Assembly (NCBI RefSeq): GCF_022179085.1
Contig: NZ_BPQE01000020.1
Location: 1 to 64,000, forward strand
Origin: Methylobacterium aerolatum
GTDB taxonomy: Bacteria > Pseudomonadota > Alphaproteobacteria > Rhizobiales > Beijerinckiaceae
Direction: 5' to 3'
DNA: 64,000 bases
The notes beneath the pieces were generated by a model, which ran no database searches, was not told where the DNA came from, and saw only the letters and a list, made by a program, of their open reading frames with translations. Position numbers and translations under genes: made by a program. Position 1 is the first letter of the stretch. Each line of letters starts with the position of its first letter. Shown piece after piece: positions 7,423 through 15,816 of the stretch.

Positions 7423-9189
7423 GAGGGCGAGACACCCGGCGATGACGGCGAGGCCCACCGCGAGCCACGCGACGTAATCGCCGATGAGCCCGCTGTGCCA
7501 CGCCTCCAGAAGCCGGGCGGGTTGCGACTGCGTCGCGCTCAGCGGCCGGGTCACCGGGCGGGGCAAGCGATGGCGGAAGAGGGCGTAGCCCGCCAGCGCC
7601 ACGGCGCCGCCGACGGAGGTCCAGGCGGGCAGGCTCGAACCGTCGGTGAGCGGTCCCGCGAGGGTGTTGCGGCTGAAGGCCGGCACCGCGCTCTGGACGA
7701 CGTCGCGCACCCATTCGGAGGGCAGGGCGACGTCCAGCGCCAGCATCGCGCAGCAGGGAGCGAGCATCAGCCAGAGCGGCCGGTCGGCCTTCTCCCGTTC
7801 CTCCTCGCTCGGCGCGCCGGCCTCGTCGCCGGGATCCTCGCCGAGGCCGAGGAAGATGCGCCCCGCCGCCCGCAGCACCGCCGCTCCGGTGAGGGCGCCG
7901 CCGACCACCGTCGCGGTGAGCGCCAGGGGATGCTCGTGCTCCATGGCCCCGTGCAGCAGGCGCGCGCCCTGGTCGAGGACACCCACGGGCAGACCCGCCA
8001 GCAGCAGCCCGGCCGAGGCCATCGCGATCCCGGCGGGCCCGATGCCCCGGCCGAGGCCGCGCAGGGCGATCTCGTCGATGCTCGCCCGCGTGGCGAGCAG
8101 GATGCCCGCGAGCATGAACAGGCCGCCCTTCACCAGCCCGTGCCCCACTACGTAGACGAGCAGGCCGCCGGTGCCCCCGGCCGACAGCGTGCCGATGCCG
8201 ATGAGCATGATGCCGGCATGCGAGATGGTGGAGAAGGCCAAGAGCCGCTTCAGGTGGCGCTGGAGCAGGGCCATCCAGCCGCCGAGGACCGCGCTCACCG
8301 CCCCGAGGCTGACGAGCAGCGTCGGCACCGCCCCGCGGATCTGTTCGGATCCGAGGAAGACGGCGGCGGTGAGCTTGGCGAGGCCGAGGATCCCGAGGGA
8401 GACCATCGCCCCGGAAAAGATCACCGAGACCGGGCTCGGCGCCACGGCATGGGCGTCGGCGAGCCAGAATTGGAACGGCACCGTCGCGCCCTTGATCATC
8501 AGGGCCGCCGCCACGAGGCAGAAGCCGCCGAGCACAACGGGATCGCGGCCCGCCTTGGCGACGCCGGCCGCGATCCCGGCGAAGTCGAGGGTCTCGGTGC
8601 GGGCGTAGAGCAGCCCGATGCCGCCGAGCATGAGGAAGCCGGCGAGGCTGTTGATGACCGTGAAGTTCAGGGCGCCGGTGATCGAGGACTCCTCCAGGTG
8701 GTAGGCGGTCAGGGCGAAGGCCGCCACGCTCATCACCTCGAACCACACGAAGAGGTTGAACAGGTCGCGGGTGAAGCAGAAGCCCGTCATCGCCGCGAGG
8801 AAGAGCATCATCAGGATGTGGAAATGCCCGTGGGTGCGGCCGAAGAAGCCCCAGGCGAAGACGAAGGTACAGGCGTAGAGGAAGGCGATGAAGGCCGCGA
8901 TCCAGCCGCTCGCCGCGTCGATCGAGAAGCCGATGCCGAGCGCCATCCCGTTCCGGGGCGTCCAGCCGCCGAACCAGTAATCCACCGTCCCGTCTCCGGC
9001 GCGATGGGCGATCAGCGCGCTCAGGGCGGCGCAGATCAGGGCCGTGAGGGTGCTGACGATGTCGAACAGGCGGGGCGGCAGGTAGTGGGCGACCGCCAGC
9101 ATCGTTGCGCAGGCGACAAGGGGCAGCGCCACGGGCAGGGGGGCGAGAATCTCGGCCGGCCAATCCGGGAGGAGGGGGGCGATCATCAT
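7417..9189 (-). CDS. mnhD: Mrp/Mnh antiporter subunit D (proton-translocating, NuoL/M/N-like)
   Basis: About 590 residues with some 14-16 membrane helices. It belongs to the proton-conducting transporter family shared with complex I subunits L, M and N. Diagnostic stretches are FNLFVWFEVMSVAAFAL, whose glutamate is the conserved proton-path residue, the lysine in ALMIKGATVPFQFWL, and the HLKRLLAFSTISHAG helix pair. The ATG at 9189 overlaps the stop of mnhC (ATGATGA). It is the last gene of the operon and the only large ion-translocating subunit present. At 590 residues it is longer than typical MnhD (about 500) because of a C-terminal extension with a charged loop. Confidence 0.9.
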   Translation of the reverse strand: MMIAPLLPDWPAEILAPLPVALPLVACATMLAVAHYLPPRLFDIVSTLTALICAALSALIAHRAGDGTVDYWFGGWTPRNGMALGIGFSIDAASGWIAAFIAFLYACTFVFAWGFFGRTHGHFHILMMLFLAAMTGFCFTRDLFNLFVWFEVMSVAAFALTAYHLEESSITGALNFTVINSLAGFLMLGGIGLLYARTETLDFAGIAAGVAKAGRDPVVLGGFCLVAAALMIKGATVPFQFWLADAHAVAPSPVSVIFSGAMVSLGILGLAKLTAAVFLGSEQIRGAVPTLLVSLGAVSAVLGGWMALLQRHLKRLLAFSTISHAGIMLIGIGTLSAGGTGGLLVYVVGHGLVKGGLFMLAGILLATRASIDEIALRGLGRGIGPAGIAMASAGLLLAGLPVGVLDQGARLLHGAMEHEHPLALTATVVGGALTGAAVLRAAGRIFLGLGEDPGDEAGAPSEEEREKADRPLWLMLAPCCAMLALDVALPSEWVRDVVQSAVPAFSRNTLAGPLTDGSSLPAWTSVGGAVALAGYALFRHRLPRPVTRPLSATQSQPARLLEAWHSGLIGDYVAWLAVGLAVIAGCLALA

Positions 9190-9581
9190 GCGGCCCGCCC
9201 CGGGTGGGCGCGATCCTGGCTCGAAGCCGCGCCGCGGCGCTTCCGCAGGGGTCTCAGTTGCTCGGGGTCGAGGGTCCCCGTCCGCTTGTAGACCTGCACC
9301 GTCAGGACGAGGAGGAGGGCGGTGAGCGTCGCGCCGACGACGATGTCCGTCAGCACCAGGGCCTGCATCACCGGATCGACGGCGGGCGTGCCGGGTGGGT
9401 GATCGTAGAAGATCGGTGCGATGCTGCCCCAGCGGAAGCCGAGACCGAGCAGCAGCACGTAGGTCGCCGACTGGCAGACCGAGAGGCAGCCGACGAGATG
9501 GATGAGGTTCCGGCTGGAGGCGAGGCCGTAGAGCCCGATCGCGAACAGCCACGCCGCGACGGCATAGGGAAGCCAGGTCAT
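9186..9581 (-). CDS. mnhC: Mrp/Mnh antiporter subunit C (NuoK-like)
   Basis: A 131-residue, three-helix membrane protein of the NuoK family. It begins MTWLPYAVAAWL and has helices at about 5-22, 28-48 and 70-95. The conserved DPVMQALVLTDIVVG segment lies in the third helix. A longer upstream frame is open, but the ATG at 9581 gives the family's normal N-terminus. A cytoplasmic basic tail follows helix 3. In Mrp complexes MnhC is essential for assembly of the hetero-oligomer and takes part in coupling cation efflux to proton entry. Confidence 0.9.
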   Translation of the reverse strand: MTWLPYAVAAWLFAIGLYGLASSRNLIHLVGCLSVCQSATYVLLLGLGFRWGSIAPIFYDHPPGTPAVDPVMQALVLTDIVVGATLTALLLVLTVQVYKRTGTLDPEQLRPLRKRRGAASSQDRAHPGRAA

Positions 9582-9594
9582 AGGGAAACCCCGG

Positions 9595-10371
9595 TCACGC
9601 GCTGTCCTCTCCGGGCTCCTCGGGGCCGTCCGGCACCCGCGTCTCCTCCATGAATTCGAGGAAGAGTTGGGTGAATCCGCCGCAGACGGCGAGCGCCACG
9701 CCGGCATTCTCGACGAGCATCAGCCCGCCGGAGAACACGTCCTTGAAGGTGCCGTAGGGCAGGACGTTCTGCATGAAGGCGGCGCCGACCAGCATGGGGG
9801 CGAGGCCGCACAGGGCGAAGAGCAGGGCGCCGCCGCCCTCCATCGCGTCGAGCCAGTGGCTGCGCACCGCGTCGCGCCACCCGGCATAGCCCTCGCCGAG
9901 ATAGGCGAGCATGGTGCCGGAGGCGAGGATCACGCCGCCCTGGAACCCGCCGCCCGGCGTCACGGTGGCGTGGAGCACGACGTAGAGGCCGAACATCATC
10001 AGGAGGGGGCCGGTGAGGCGGCAGGCGAGCTGCACCGCCTCGGAGCGCGGCAGCATCGCCCGGCCGTGCAGGCGCATCGCCCGGTCGGTGTTGCCCTCGC
10101 CCCGCTTGCCCCGCAGCAGCACGACGGTGCCGGTGATGGCCGCGAGCAGCATGAACTCCTCACCGAGGGTATCGAGCCCGCGGATGTCGAAGTTGATGAA
10201 GCTCACCATGTTGGCGACGTGCCGCTCGCCCGGCGCGATGGCGTTGATCGTCTCGCCGTAGGCCGCGATCGTGGATCCGAAATCCGGCAGGTGCCCGATC
10301 GTGGCCGCCGCGCCGGGGAGGAGCGCGAGAAGCGCGAGGCCGAGAATGGCGAGGCGGAGGCGCGGGCTCAT
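9595..10371 (-). CDS. mnhB: Mrp/Mnh antiporter subunit B, with extra N-terminal membrane domain
   Basis: A 258-residue membrane protein. The C-terminal part (about 110-245) is the MnhB domain, recognisable by LLMMFGLYVVLHATVTPGG followed by GFQGGVI. The N-terminal part (1-90) corresponds to the short segment (GLDTLGEEFMLLAAITGTVVLL) that is the far C-terminus of MnhA in Bacillus-type complexes and is a separate subunit in archaeal Mbh hydrogenases. This gene is therefore a natural fusion of the MnhA tail and MnhB. It overlaps the upstream DUF4040 gene by 4 bp. Confidence 0.88.
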   Translation of the reverse strand: MSPRLRLAILGLALLALLPGAAATIGHLPDFGSTIAAYGETINAIAPGERHVANMVSFINFDIRGLDTLGEEFMLLAAITGTVVLLRGKRGEGNTDRAMRLHGRAMLPRSEAVQLACRLTGPLLMMFGLYVVLHATVTPGGGFQGGVILASGTMLAYLGEGYAGWRDAVRSHWLDAMEGGGALLFALCGLAPMLVGAAFMQNVLPYGTFKDVFSGGLMLVENAGVALAVCGGFTQLFLEFMEETRVPDGPEEPGEDSA

Positions 10372-10637
10372 CGGGCGTCGCCCTCGCCGGAATTCTCCTC
10401 GCGGTGGCCGGTGCGTACGGCCATCAGCGCCACGAGGAAGAGCAGCGGCACCGCCACCGCCCCCACCGCGAGCTCGGACAGGGCGACGTCCGGCGCCTGG
10501 AGGGCGGTGAACAGGATCGTCAGCACGATCCCGTTGGCCGCGAGCACGAAGATCTGCCGCGAGGGATCGCGCACCAGCACCACGGCGGTGCCGGAGGCGG
10601 CGGTGAGCAAAAGGAGGACGCCGAGGATCGCGCTCAC
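10368..10637 (-). CDS. DUF4040 small antiporter subunit (MnhA C-terminal/MbhD-like)
   Basis: An 89-residue, three-helix membrane protein. The stretch LFTALQAPDVALSELAVGA is the signature of DUF4040, the domain found in the C-terminal part of MnhA and in stand-alone MbhD, related to NuoJ. Here it is a separate gene, overlapping mnhB (4 bp) and mnhG (4 bp). Together with the mnhB N-terminal extension it supplies the MnhA tail, while the large NuoL-like body of MnhA is missing from the operon. Confidence 0.85.
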   Translation of the reverse strand: MSAILGVLLLLTAASGTAVVLVRDPSRQIFVLAANGIVLTILFTALQAPDVALSELAVGAVAVPLLFLVALMAVRTGHREENSGEGDAR

Positions 10638-10918
10638 GCCGAGCGGCCCTCCCGCATCAGCAGCGCCCGCCCGGCGGCGTGGGACAGCACCGCGCCGGAG
10701 CCCACGAGGAGCGCCATGAGGAAGAGGATCTTCAGCGAGCGCACGGAGACTCCGTCCGCCGCGAAGCCCGCCGCCGTGACGAACAGCCCGGCGGCCACGT
10801 TCAGGAAGGAGACCGCGTGCAACCGGTCGAGGGCGCGGGGCTGGCGCAGCAGCGCGAGGGCCGCGAGCCAGGTCGCGGCGACGGCCAGCGCCAGGGGCAG
10901 GGCGACGAGCGCGGTCAT
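10634..10918 (-). CDS. mnhG: Mrp/Mnh antiporter subunit G
   Basis: A 94-residue protein with three predicted helices. The LDRLHAVSFLNVAAGLFV segment matches the conserved MnhG core. The start at 10918 overlaps the end of mnhF by 4 bp, which fits translational coupling along this operon. MnhG is a small accessory subunit of the Mrp complex that works with MnhE and MnhF. Confidence 0.87.
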   Translation of the reverse strand: MTALVALPLALAVAATWLAALALLRQPRALDRLHAVSFLNVAAGLFVTAAGFAADGVSVRSLKILFLMALLVGSGAVLSHAAGRALLMREGRSA

Positions 10919-11166
10919 ATCCAACGCTCCAGGAACACCGACATGAGCAGCGTGCCGGGCAAATTGAGGATCGCCAGGGTCAGGGCGAGATCGATGACCG
11001 AGGCTTGGTCGGTGGCGAAGGTCAGCAGTGTCAGCACGCTCACCGCGATGGTGGCGGCGAGCTGGTAGGCGGCGAAGCGCTGGCCCGGCGTGCCGCGCCA
11101 CGTCAGCACGGCGGCGAGGGTCAGGGGCGGTAGGAGGGCGAGGATCGCGGCGGTCCAGAGGCTCAT
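10915..11166 (-). CDS. mnhF: Mrp/Mnh antiporter subunit F
   Basis: An 83-residue protein with three hydrophobic segments and the MnhF-type ending (LALTLAILNLPGTLLMSVFLERW). A much longer frame is open upstream, but the ATG at 11166 matches family length and overlaps the mnhE stop by 4 bp. In characterised Mrp systems MnhF is a small helical subunit at the interface of the ND-like modules. Confidence 0.85.
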   Translation of the reverse strand: MSLWTAAILALLPPLTLAAVLTWRGTPGQRFAAYQLAATIAVSVLTLLTFATDQASVIDLALTLAILNLPGTLLMSVFLERWI

Positions 11167-11654
11167 GCGGTGGCGTCCTTCCGGGCGAGGGCGTGATCGA
11201 CGATGCCGCCGTCGCCGCCGTCGTCCCGCAGGATGAAGGTGTCCGGCGACAGGGAGGCCGCGATCAGGCCGTAGGCGCGCTCGGCCGGCCGGTCTGCCGT
11301 CGCCCAGTCGCTGTCGGTCCCGCGCCGGTAGGCGACGGAGCCCTCGGGCGTGCCGCGGACGACGACGGAAAGAAGCTGGGCGCCGACTCGCACGGTCGCG
11401 CCGGGCAGCATCAGGAGGGCGCCGCCCAGCGGCCGCAGCGCCGGGAACCAATGGTCGAACCGCTTGCCACCGATCCGCCCGGCGCGGGCCCACCACACGC
11501 AGCCGACGAGGGCCGAGCCGCTGCCGGCGATGAGCTCGTCGATGCCGACGGATCCGGAGAACAGGAGGTAGAGCCCGAACAGCACGGCCCATGCGACGGA
11601 GAGACCGGCGACGAAGCGTCGGCGGGCCGTGTCTGGGTGGTCGGCTGGGGGCAT
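11163..11654 (-). CDS. mnhE: Mrp/Mnh antiporter subunit E
   Basis: A 163-residue membrane protein and first gene of the antiporter operon. I chose the ATG at 11654 because the preceding open frame is low-complexity Arg/Pro-rich sequence. Two N-terminal helices (AVLFGLYLLFSGSVG, and a second ending at VGCVWW) are followed by a third near LLMLPGATVRVGAQL. A soluble domain with the conserved AASLSPDTFILR segment comes next. It starts 148 bp from the end of purC, transcribed the same way. Confidence 0.87.
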   Translation of the reverse strand: MPPADHPDTARRRFVAGLSVAWAVLFGLYLLFSGSVGIDELIAGSGSALVGCVWWARAGRIGGKRFDHWFPALRPLGGALLMLPGATVRVGAQLLSVVVRGTPEGSVAYRRGTDSDWATADRPAERAYGLIAASLSPDTFILRDDGGDGGIVDHALARKDATA

Positions 11655-11802
11655 GGCGGACGGTCCCGGCGGGGCGGGGGCGAGCGCCGTCTCCGGCCAA
11701 GCCTGGCGGCTCAAGTCGTGGCGCCGCCTTCGGTTCCGCCGCCTCCCGCGTGGAGCCGCGCCGCCTGTCACGAAGCGGCGAGGACGTCCGCCGTCTCCCG
11801 TG

Positions 11803-12783
11803 TCAGCCCGTCCCGAGATAGGCCGCGATGTTCCGCCGGATCCGCTCCAGCGGGGTGACGGACGGATCCGGCAGATCGAAGCGCTGCCCCGTGATGGTCT
11901 CGAAGGCACGGATGTAGACGGCGGCGGTCTCCAGCACGATGTCGGCCGGGATCTCGGGGATCGGGTCCTTGTAGGGATCGCAGCGGGCGACGACCCAGTT
12001 GCGGACGAAATCCTTGTCGAAGCTCTCGGGTGCCTGCCCCGCCTCGAAGCGGGCCGGGTAGCTCTGCGCGAACCAGTAGCGGCTGCTGTCGGGGGTGTGG
12101 ATCTCGTCGGCGAGGACGACGCGGCCCTGTGGGTCGAGGCCGAACTCGTACTTCGTGTCGGCGAGAATCAGACCGCGGGCGGCCGCCAGCTCCTGGCCGC
12201 GGGCGAAGAGGGCGAGCGCCGCCCCGCTGACGGTGCGCCACTGCTCGGGGGTGAGCAGATTCCGGCCCAGGATCTCCGCCTCGGTGAGCGGCTCATCGTG
12301 GCCGCCGTGGTCGGCCTTGGTGGTGGGGGTGATGATCGGCCCGTCCAGGGCTTGGTTCGGGCGCAGGCCGTCCGGAAGGCGGTGGCCGTACATCGCGCGC
12401 TCGCCCGCCTTGTAGCGGGTGAGGATAGAGGTCGAGGTGGTGCCGGCGAGGTAGCCGCGCACCACGATCTCCACGGGCAGGATCGACAGGCGCTGGCCCA
12501 CCACCACGTTCGGGTCGGGATAGGCGATCACGTGGTTCGGGCAGATGTCGGCGGTGCGCTCGAACCAGAACCTCGCGGTCTGCGTCAGCACCTGCCCCTT
12601 GAAGGGAATCGCGGCGAGCGCCCGGTCGAAGGCGCTGATCCGGTCCGAGGTGATGAGGATCCGCCGCCCATCGGGCAGGTCGTAGTTATCCCGCACCTTG
12701 CCGCGGTAATGGTTCGGCAGGTCCGGCAGCGTGGCGTCGTCGAGGACCTGCCGGGCGTAGGGGGCAAGGGCGGCGCTATCCAT
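11803..12783 (-). CDS. purC: SAICAR synthetase (phosphoribosylaminoimidazole-succinocarboxamide synthase)
   Basis: A 326-residue cytosolic enzyme of purine synthesis that joins CAIR and aspartate with ATP hydrolysis to give SAICAR. The N-terminus has the nucleotide-binding [16 protein letters not shown] segment. The two family signatures are visible: [14 protein letters not shown], and then [11 protein letters not shown] followed by [15 protein letters not shown], which carry substrate- and Mg-binding residues. At 326 residues it is the long, yeast-like form, unlike the roughly 240-residue E. coli or Bacillus form. It sits alone among unrelated genes. Confidence 0.96.
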   Translation of the reverse strand: MDSAALAPYARQVLDDATLPDLPNHYRGKVRDNYDLPDGRRILITSDRISAFDRALAAIPFKGQVLTQTARFWFERTADICPNHVIAYPDPNVVVGQRLSILPVEIVVRGYLAGTTSTSILTRYKAGERAMYGHRLPDGLRPNQALDGPIITPTTKADHGGHDEPLTEAEILGRNLLTPEQWRTVSGAALALFARGQELAAARGLILADTKYEFGLDPQGRVVLADEIHTPDSSRYWFAQSYPARFEAGQAPESFDKDFVRNWVVARCDPYKDPIPEIPADIVLETAAVYIRAFETITGQRFDLPDPSVTPLERIRRNIAAYLGTG

Positions 12784-12900
12784 CGAAGTCTCCGGCGGGT
12801 CAGGAATCCGCCGCCGGTCTTTGCGCGCAACGGGCCGCGAAGGCCAGGGGGATCCGCGTACGGTCCAAGGGCCGTGTCCCGCCTGCGACGCGAGATCATC

Positions 12901-13452
12901 TCACTTCTGGGATGTGTCCGCCACGGCGGTGAGGGCCTTCCTCCACGTCTCGATCTCGTCCTGCGGCATGTCGTAGAAGCCGAGCGCCCGGCCCAGGGCG
13001 AGGCCGAGGATCGCGAAGAACACCACGGATCCGGAGCCGGTCCCTGCCTCGGCCTCGGACAGGCGGGTCAGCCGCTCCACGACGAAACTCCGGTAGTCCG
13101 CGAGCGCAGCCGGATTCTCGATCGAGGCCGTGATCAGGGCGCGGGAGAATTCGTCTTCGTCCCGGCAGGTCTCGCAGAAGTGGTCGACCATCGCCCTCGC
13201 CAGCCGTTGAGGGCCCTCCGCCTCCGCCGCTTCGGACTGTGCGATGCCGGCCCGGAGCGAGGCGAACTTGCGGGCCACCAGGGCGGCCACCAGCGCGTCC
13301 TTGGAGGCGTAATGATGCAGGACGCCGCCCTTGCTGAGCCCCGCGGCGGCGGCGACGGCGTCCATCGTGAGGCCGCCGGCCCCGCGTTCGCGCAGGACGG
13401 TATGCGCGGCATCGAGGATCGTCTCGGCACGGTCGGCCAACCGACGCTTCAT
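12901..13452 (-). CDS. TetR family transcriptional regulator of the RND pump
   Basis: A 183-residue protein. The HTH domain occupies about residues 8-55 (ILDAAHTVLRERGAGGLTM, and AGLSKGGVLHHYASKDALV with the typical Tyr-Lys cap). The remainder is an all-helical ligand domain. I chose the ATG at 13452 because the frame upstream runs through the operator palindrome. It is divergent from two adaptor genes and an RND pump 111 bp away, the classic layout of a local efflux repressor. The inducer is unknown. Confidence 0.9.
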   Translation of the reverse strand: MKRRLADRAETILDAAHTVLRERGAGGLTMDAVAAAAGLSKGGVLHHYASKDALVAALVARKFASLRAGIAQSEAAEAEGPQRLARAMVDHFCETCRDEDEFSRALITASIENPAALADYRSFVVERLTRLSEAEAGTGSGSVVFFAILGLALGRALGFYDMPQDEIETWRKALTAVADTSQK

Positions 13453-13474
13453 CGCCCTGCTCCGATTTTTAAAA

Positions 13475-13488
13475 ACCGTCTGGACGGT
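13475..13488. promoter_or_regulatory. Palindromic operator between tetR and the efflux operon
   Basis: ACCGTC-TG-GACGGT is a perfect 6+6 inverted repeat with a 2-nt spacer. It lies 23 bp before the tetR start and 75 bp before the first adaptor gene, just after an A/T run that may be part of a -35/-10 region. Position and symmetry fit a TetR dimer site repressing both directions. Binding is inferred. Confidence 0.6.
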
Positions 13489-13562
13489 CGGTAACAGGCG
13501 GGGTATCGGTTTGTCACGGGCGAAAGCCCGGTCCGAACCCTTTTCTCTCCGTCGACTGACCC

Positions 13563-14690
13563 ATGGCCGCACGCCACCGGAACCGATCCTTCCTGGTCGT
13601 CCCCCTTCTGGCCGTCACGGCGATCGCGGCTTGCGGCCCGAGCCTCGCCGCCGATCCGAACCTGCTGCGAGTGCGGGTCATTGAGGCGCGGCGCACGGTG
13701 GTGCCGGAGGACGTCGTCCTCAGCGGCGACATCCAGGCGCAGGCACAGGTGAACGTGTCCTTCCGGACCAATGGCAAGGTGGCGAAGCGGCAGGTGGAGG
13801 TCGGCGACCATGTGGAGGCGGATCAGGTGCTGGCCGAGCTGGAACCGCTGACCCAGCGCGCCAACCTCGACAACGCCCGCGCCGCGCTCTCGTCGTCCGA
13901 GGCGCAGCTGACCCAGGCCAAGCTGACCTTCGAGCGGCAGAAGCAGCTCCTCGGCGGCGGGTACACCACCCGCTCGTCCTACGACAACGCCGAGCAGGAG
14001 TTGCGCTCCGCGCAGGCCGCCGTGGAATCGGCCAAGGCGGCGCTCGGCACGGCCAACGAGCAGTTTTCCTTCACGGAGCTGCGCGCGGGCGTGGCGGGCA
14101 TCGTGACCACCCGGACCTTCGAGGTCGGGCAGGTGGTGCAGGCGGGCCAGACCGTGCTGGCCGTCGCGCAGGACGGCGCGCGCGACGCGGTGTTCAACGT
14201 TTTCGAGGCGCTCACCGCCCGGCCGCCCTCGGACCATACGGTGGACATCACCCTCCAGGCCGACCCGTCCGTGAAGGCGGTGGGCCGCGTGCGCGAGATC
14301 TCGCCCACCGTGGACGCCTCGACGGGCACGGTGCGGGTCAAGATCGGCCTCGCCTCGACGCCGCCCGCCATGGGGCTCGGCGCGGTGGTGGTGGGCCGGG
14401 CGCAGTTCGCGCGCGAGGAGGCGGTCGTGCTGCCGTGGTCGGCGCTCTACCGCTACGGCAACGAGCCCGCCGTGTGGATCCACGACCGGGACAAGGGCAC
14501 CGTGTCCGTCCGGCCGGTGGTGATCGCCCGGTATGGGCCGAACATCATCGTGCTGAAATCCGGCGTCGAGCCCGGTGAGAGCGTGGTCGTCGCCGGCATC
14601 CAGTTCCTGCGGCCGGGCCAGGCCGTGGCGGCCATCGACCTCGGCCAACCCACCTTCCAGGGAGCCGCAGCCCCGGCGGCGAGGCAGTGA
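13563..14690 (+). CDS. RND efflux periplasmic adaptor subunit 1 (HlyD/MFP family)
   Basis: A 375-residue adaptor. The N-terminal signal ends in AIAACG, which can serve as a lipobox, so it is probably a lipoprotein. Order of parts: lipoyl half-motif (about 60-95, GKVAKRQVEVGDHVEADQ), a helical hairpin (about 100-165, rich in Ala/Glu/Gln), the second lipoyl half (ELRAGVAGIVTTR), then beta-barrel and membrane-proximal domains. It bridges the inner-membrane pump and an outer-membrane channel. No TolC-like gene is nearby, so a channel encoded elsewhere must be used. The end overlaps the next start (GTGA). Confidence 0.92.
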   Translation: MAARHRNRSFLVVPLLAVTAIAACGPSLAADPNLLRVRVIEARRTVVPEDVVLSGDIQAQAQVNVSFRTNGKVAKRQVEVGDHVEADQVLAELEPLTQRANLDNARAALSSSEAQLTQAKLTFERQKQLLGGGYTTRSSYDNAEQELRSAQAAVESAKAALGTANEQFSFTELRAGVAGIVTTRTFEVGQVVQAGQTVLAVAQDGARDAVFNVFEALTARPPSDHTVDITLQADPSVKAVGRVREISPTVDASTGTVRVKIGLASTPPAMGLGAVVVGRAQFAREEAVVLPWSALYRYGNEPAVWIHDRDKGTVSVRPVVIARYGPNIIVLKSGVEPGESVVVAGIQFLRPGQAVAAIDLGQPTFQGAAAPAARQ

Positions 14691-15796
14691 CGATGCTCTT
14701 CCTCCGGACCCGCCCACGCATCCTGCCCGGTGCGGCCCTCGCCGCACTCGCCCTCACCCTCGGCGCCTGCAAGCCGGAGGAGAAGCACGAGGCCGCCCCC
14801 GTGCGGCCGGTGCTCACCGTCGTCGCGGAACCGCGCGACGGCGAGATGTTCGGCCCCTTCGCCGGTACCGTCGAGCCGCGCTACCAGTCGCAACTCGGCT
14901 TCCAGATCCCCGGCCGCATGGTCGCCCGGGACGTGACCGTGGGCGATCTGGTGAAGGCGGGGCAGCGCCTCGCCGCCCTCGATCCGGTCGTGTCCCGCTT
15001 CGATCTCACCCGCGCCGAGGCGGACTTGGCCGATGCCAAGGCGCAATCGGAGAACGCCACTGCCGCGGAGGCCCGTTCCCGCCGCCTGATGGCGGGCAAC
15101 GCCGTCAGCCAGGCGACCCTCGATCAGGCGATCGCCCGCCGGGACACCGCCCAGGCCCGCCTCGCCCAGGCGGAGGCGAGCCTGCAGAAGGCCCGCGACC
15201 AGATGGGCTACACGGAGCTGAAGGCGGAGTTCGACGGCGTCGTCACCCAGCGCCTCGCCGAGATCGGACAGGTGCTCAGCGCCGGTCAGGGCGTCGTCAC
15301 GGTGGCGCGGCCCGAGGCGCGCGACGCGGTGGTGGACATTCCGGAAACCCTAATCGGGGCCATGCCCAAGGACGGGGTCTTCACCGTGGCGCTCCTCTCG
15401 GCGCCGGACCTGACGGTGCGGGCGAGGGTGCGCGAGGTCGGCCCCTTCGCGGACGCCAACACGCGTACGCGCCGCATCCGCATGACGCTGGAGAACCCGC
15501 AATCCGCCTTCCGGCTCGGTGCGATGATCACCGTGTCCCTCAGCCGGAGCATCCCCCGGCACTTCCTGCTGCCCGAGACCGCCCTCCTCACCGAGGACGG
15601 GCGGCGCTCGGTCTGGGTGGTCGCGCCGGACGGCCGCTCCGCCTCCCGCCGGGACGTGACGCTCGCCGAGGTCGCGCGGCCCCCCGGCACGATCGCCGTG
15701 ACGGACGGGCTGAAGCCCGGCGAGCACGTCGTGACGGCGGGCATCCATTCCATCCGCGAGGGGCAGCCCGTGCGGCTCGCCGCCTCCGCCGAGTGA
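14687..15796 (+). CDS. RND efflux periplasmic adaptor subunit 2 (HlyD/MFP family)
   Basis: A 369-residue lipoprotein adaptor with a clear lipobox (LTLGAC). The order is the same as in its neighbour: lipoyl half (LGFQIPGRMVARDVTVGDLV), a helical hairpin rich in Ala/Glu/Gln, second lipoyl half (ELKAEFDGVVTQRLAEIG), beta-barrel, membrane-proximal domain. The GTG at 14687 overlaps the previous stop; an ATG two codons on is the alternative. Two different adaptors for one RND pump suggest an asymmetric heteromeric adaptor ring, as known for some RND systems, but this is inference. Confidence 0.92.
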   Translation: MTMLFLRTRPRILPGAALAALALTLGACKPEEKHEAAPVRPVLTVVAEPRDGEMFGPFAGTVEPRYQSQLGFQIPGRMVARDVTVGDLVKAGQRLAALDPVVSRFDLTRAEADLADAKAQSENATAAEARSRRLMAGNAVSQATLDQAIARRDTAQARLAQAEASLQKARDQMGYTELKAEFDGVVTQRLAEIGQVLSAGQGVVTVARPEARDAVVDIPETLIGAMPKDGVFTVALLSAPDLTVRARVREVGPFADANTRTRRIRMTLENPQSAFRLGAMITVSLSRSIPRHFLLPETALLTEDGRRSVWVVAPDGRSASRRDVTLAEVARPPGTIAVTDGLKPGEHVVTAGIHSIREGQPVRLAASAE

Positions 15797-15816
15797 CGGT
15801 CCGGGACCCGACGCAC

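Noticed and set aside
6077-9163. 1028-codon open frame on the minus strand spanning two different loci
   Set aside because: It is antisense to DUF2827 paralogue 3 and a shifted frame of mnhD, is Arg/Pro-rich and shows no domain; a GC-rich shadow.
7417-9189. Complex I (nuo) assignment for the ND-like subunit
   Set aside because: Neighbours are MnhB, C, E, F, G and DUF4040; no NADH or quinone module is present.
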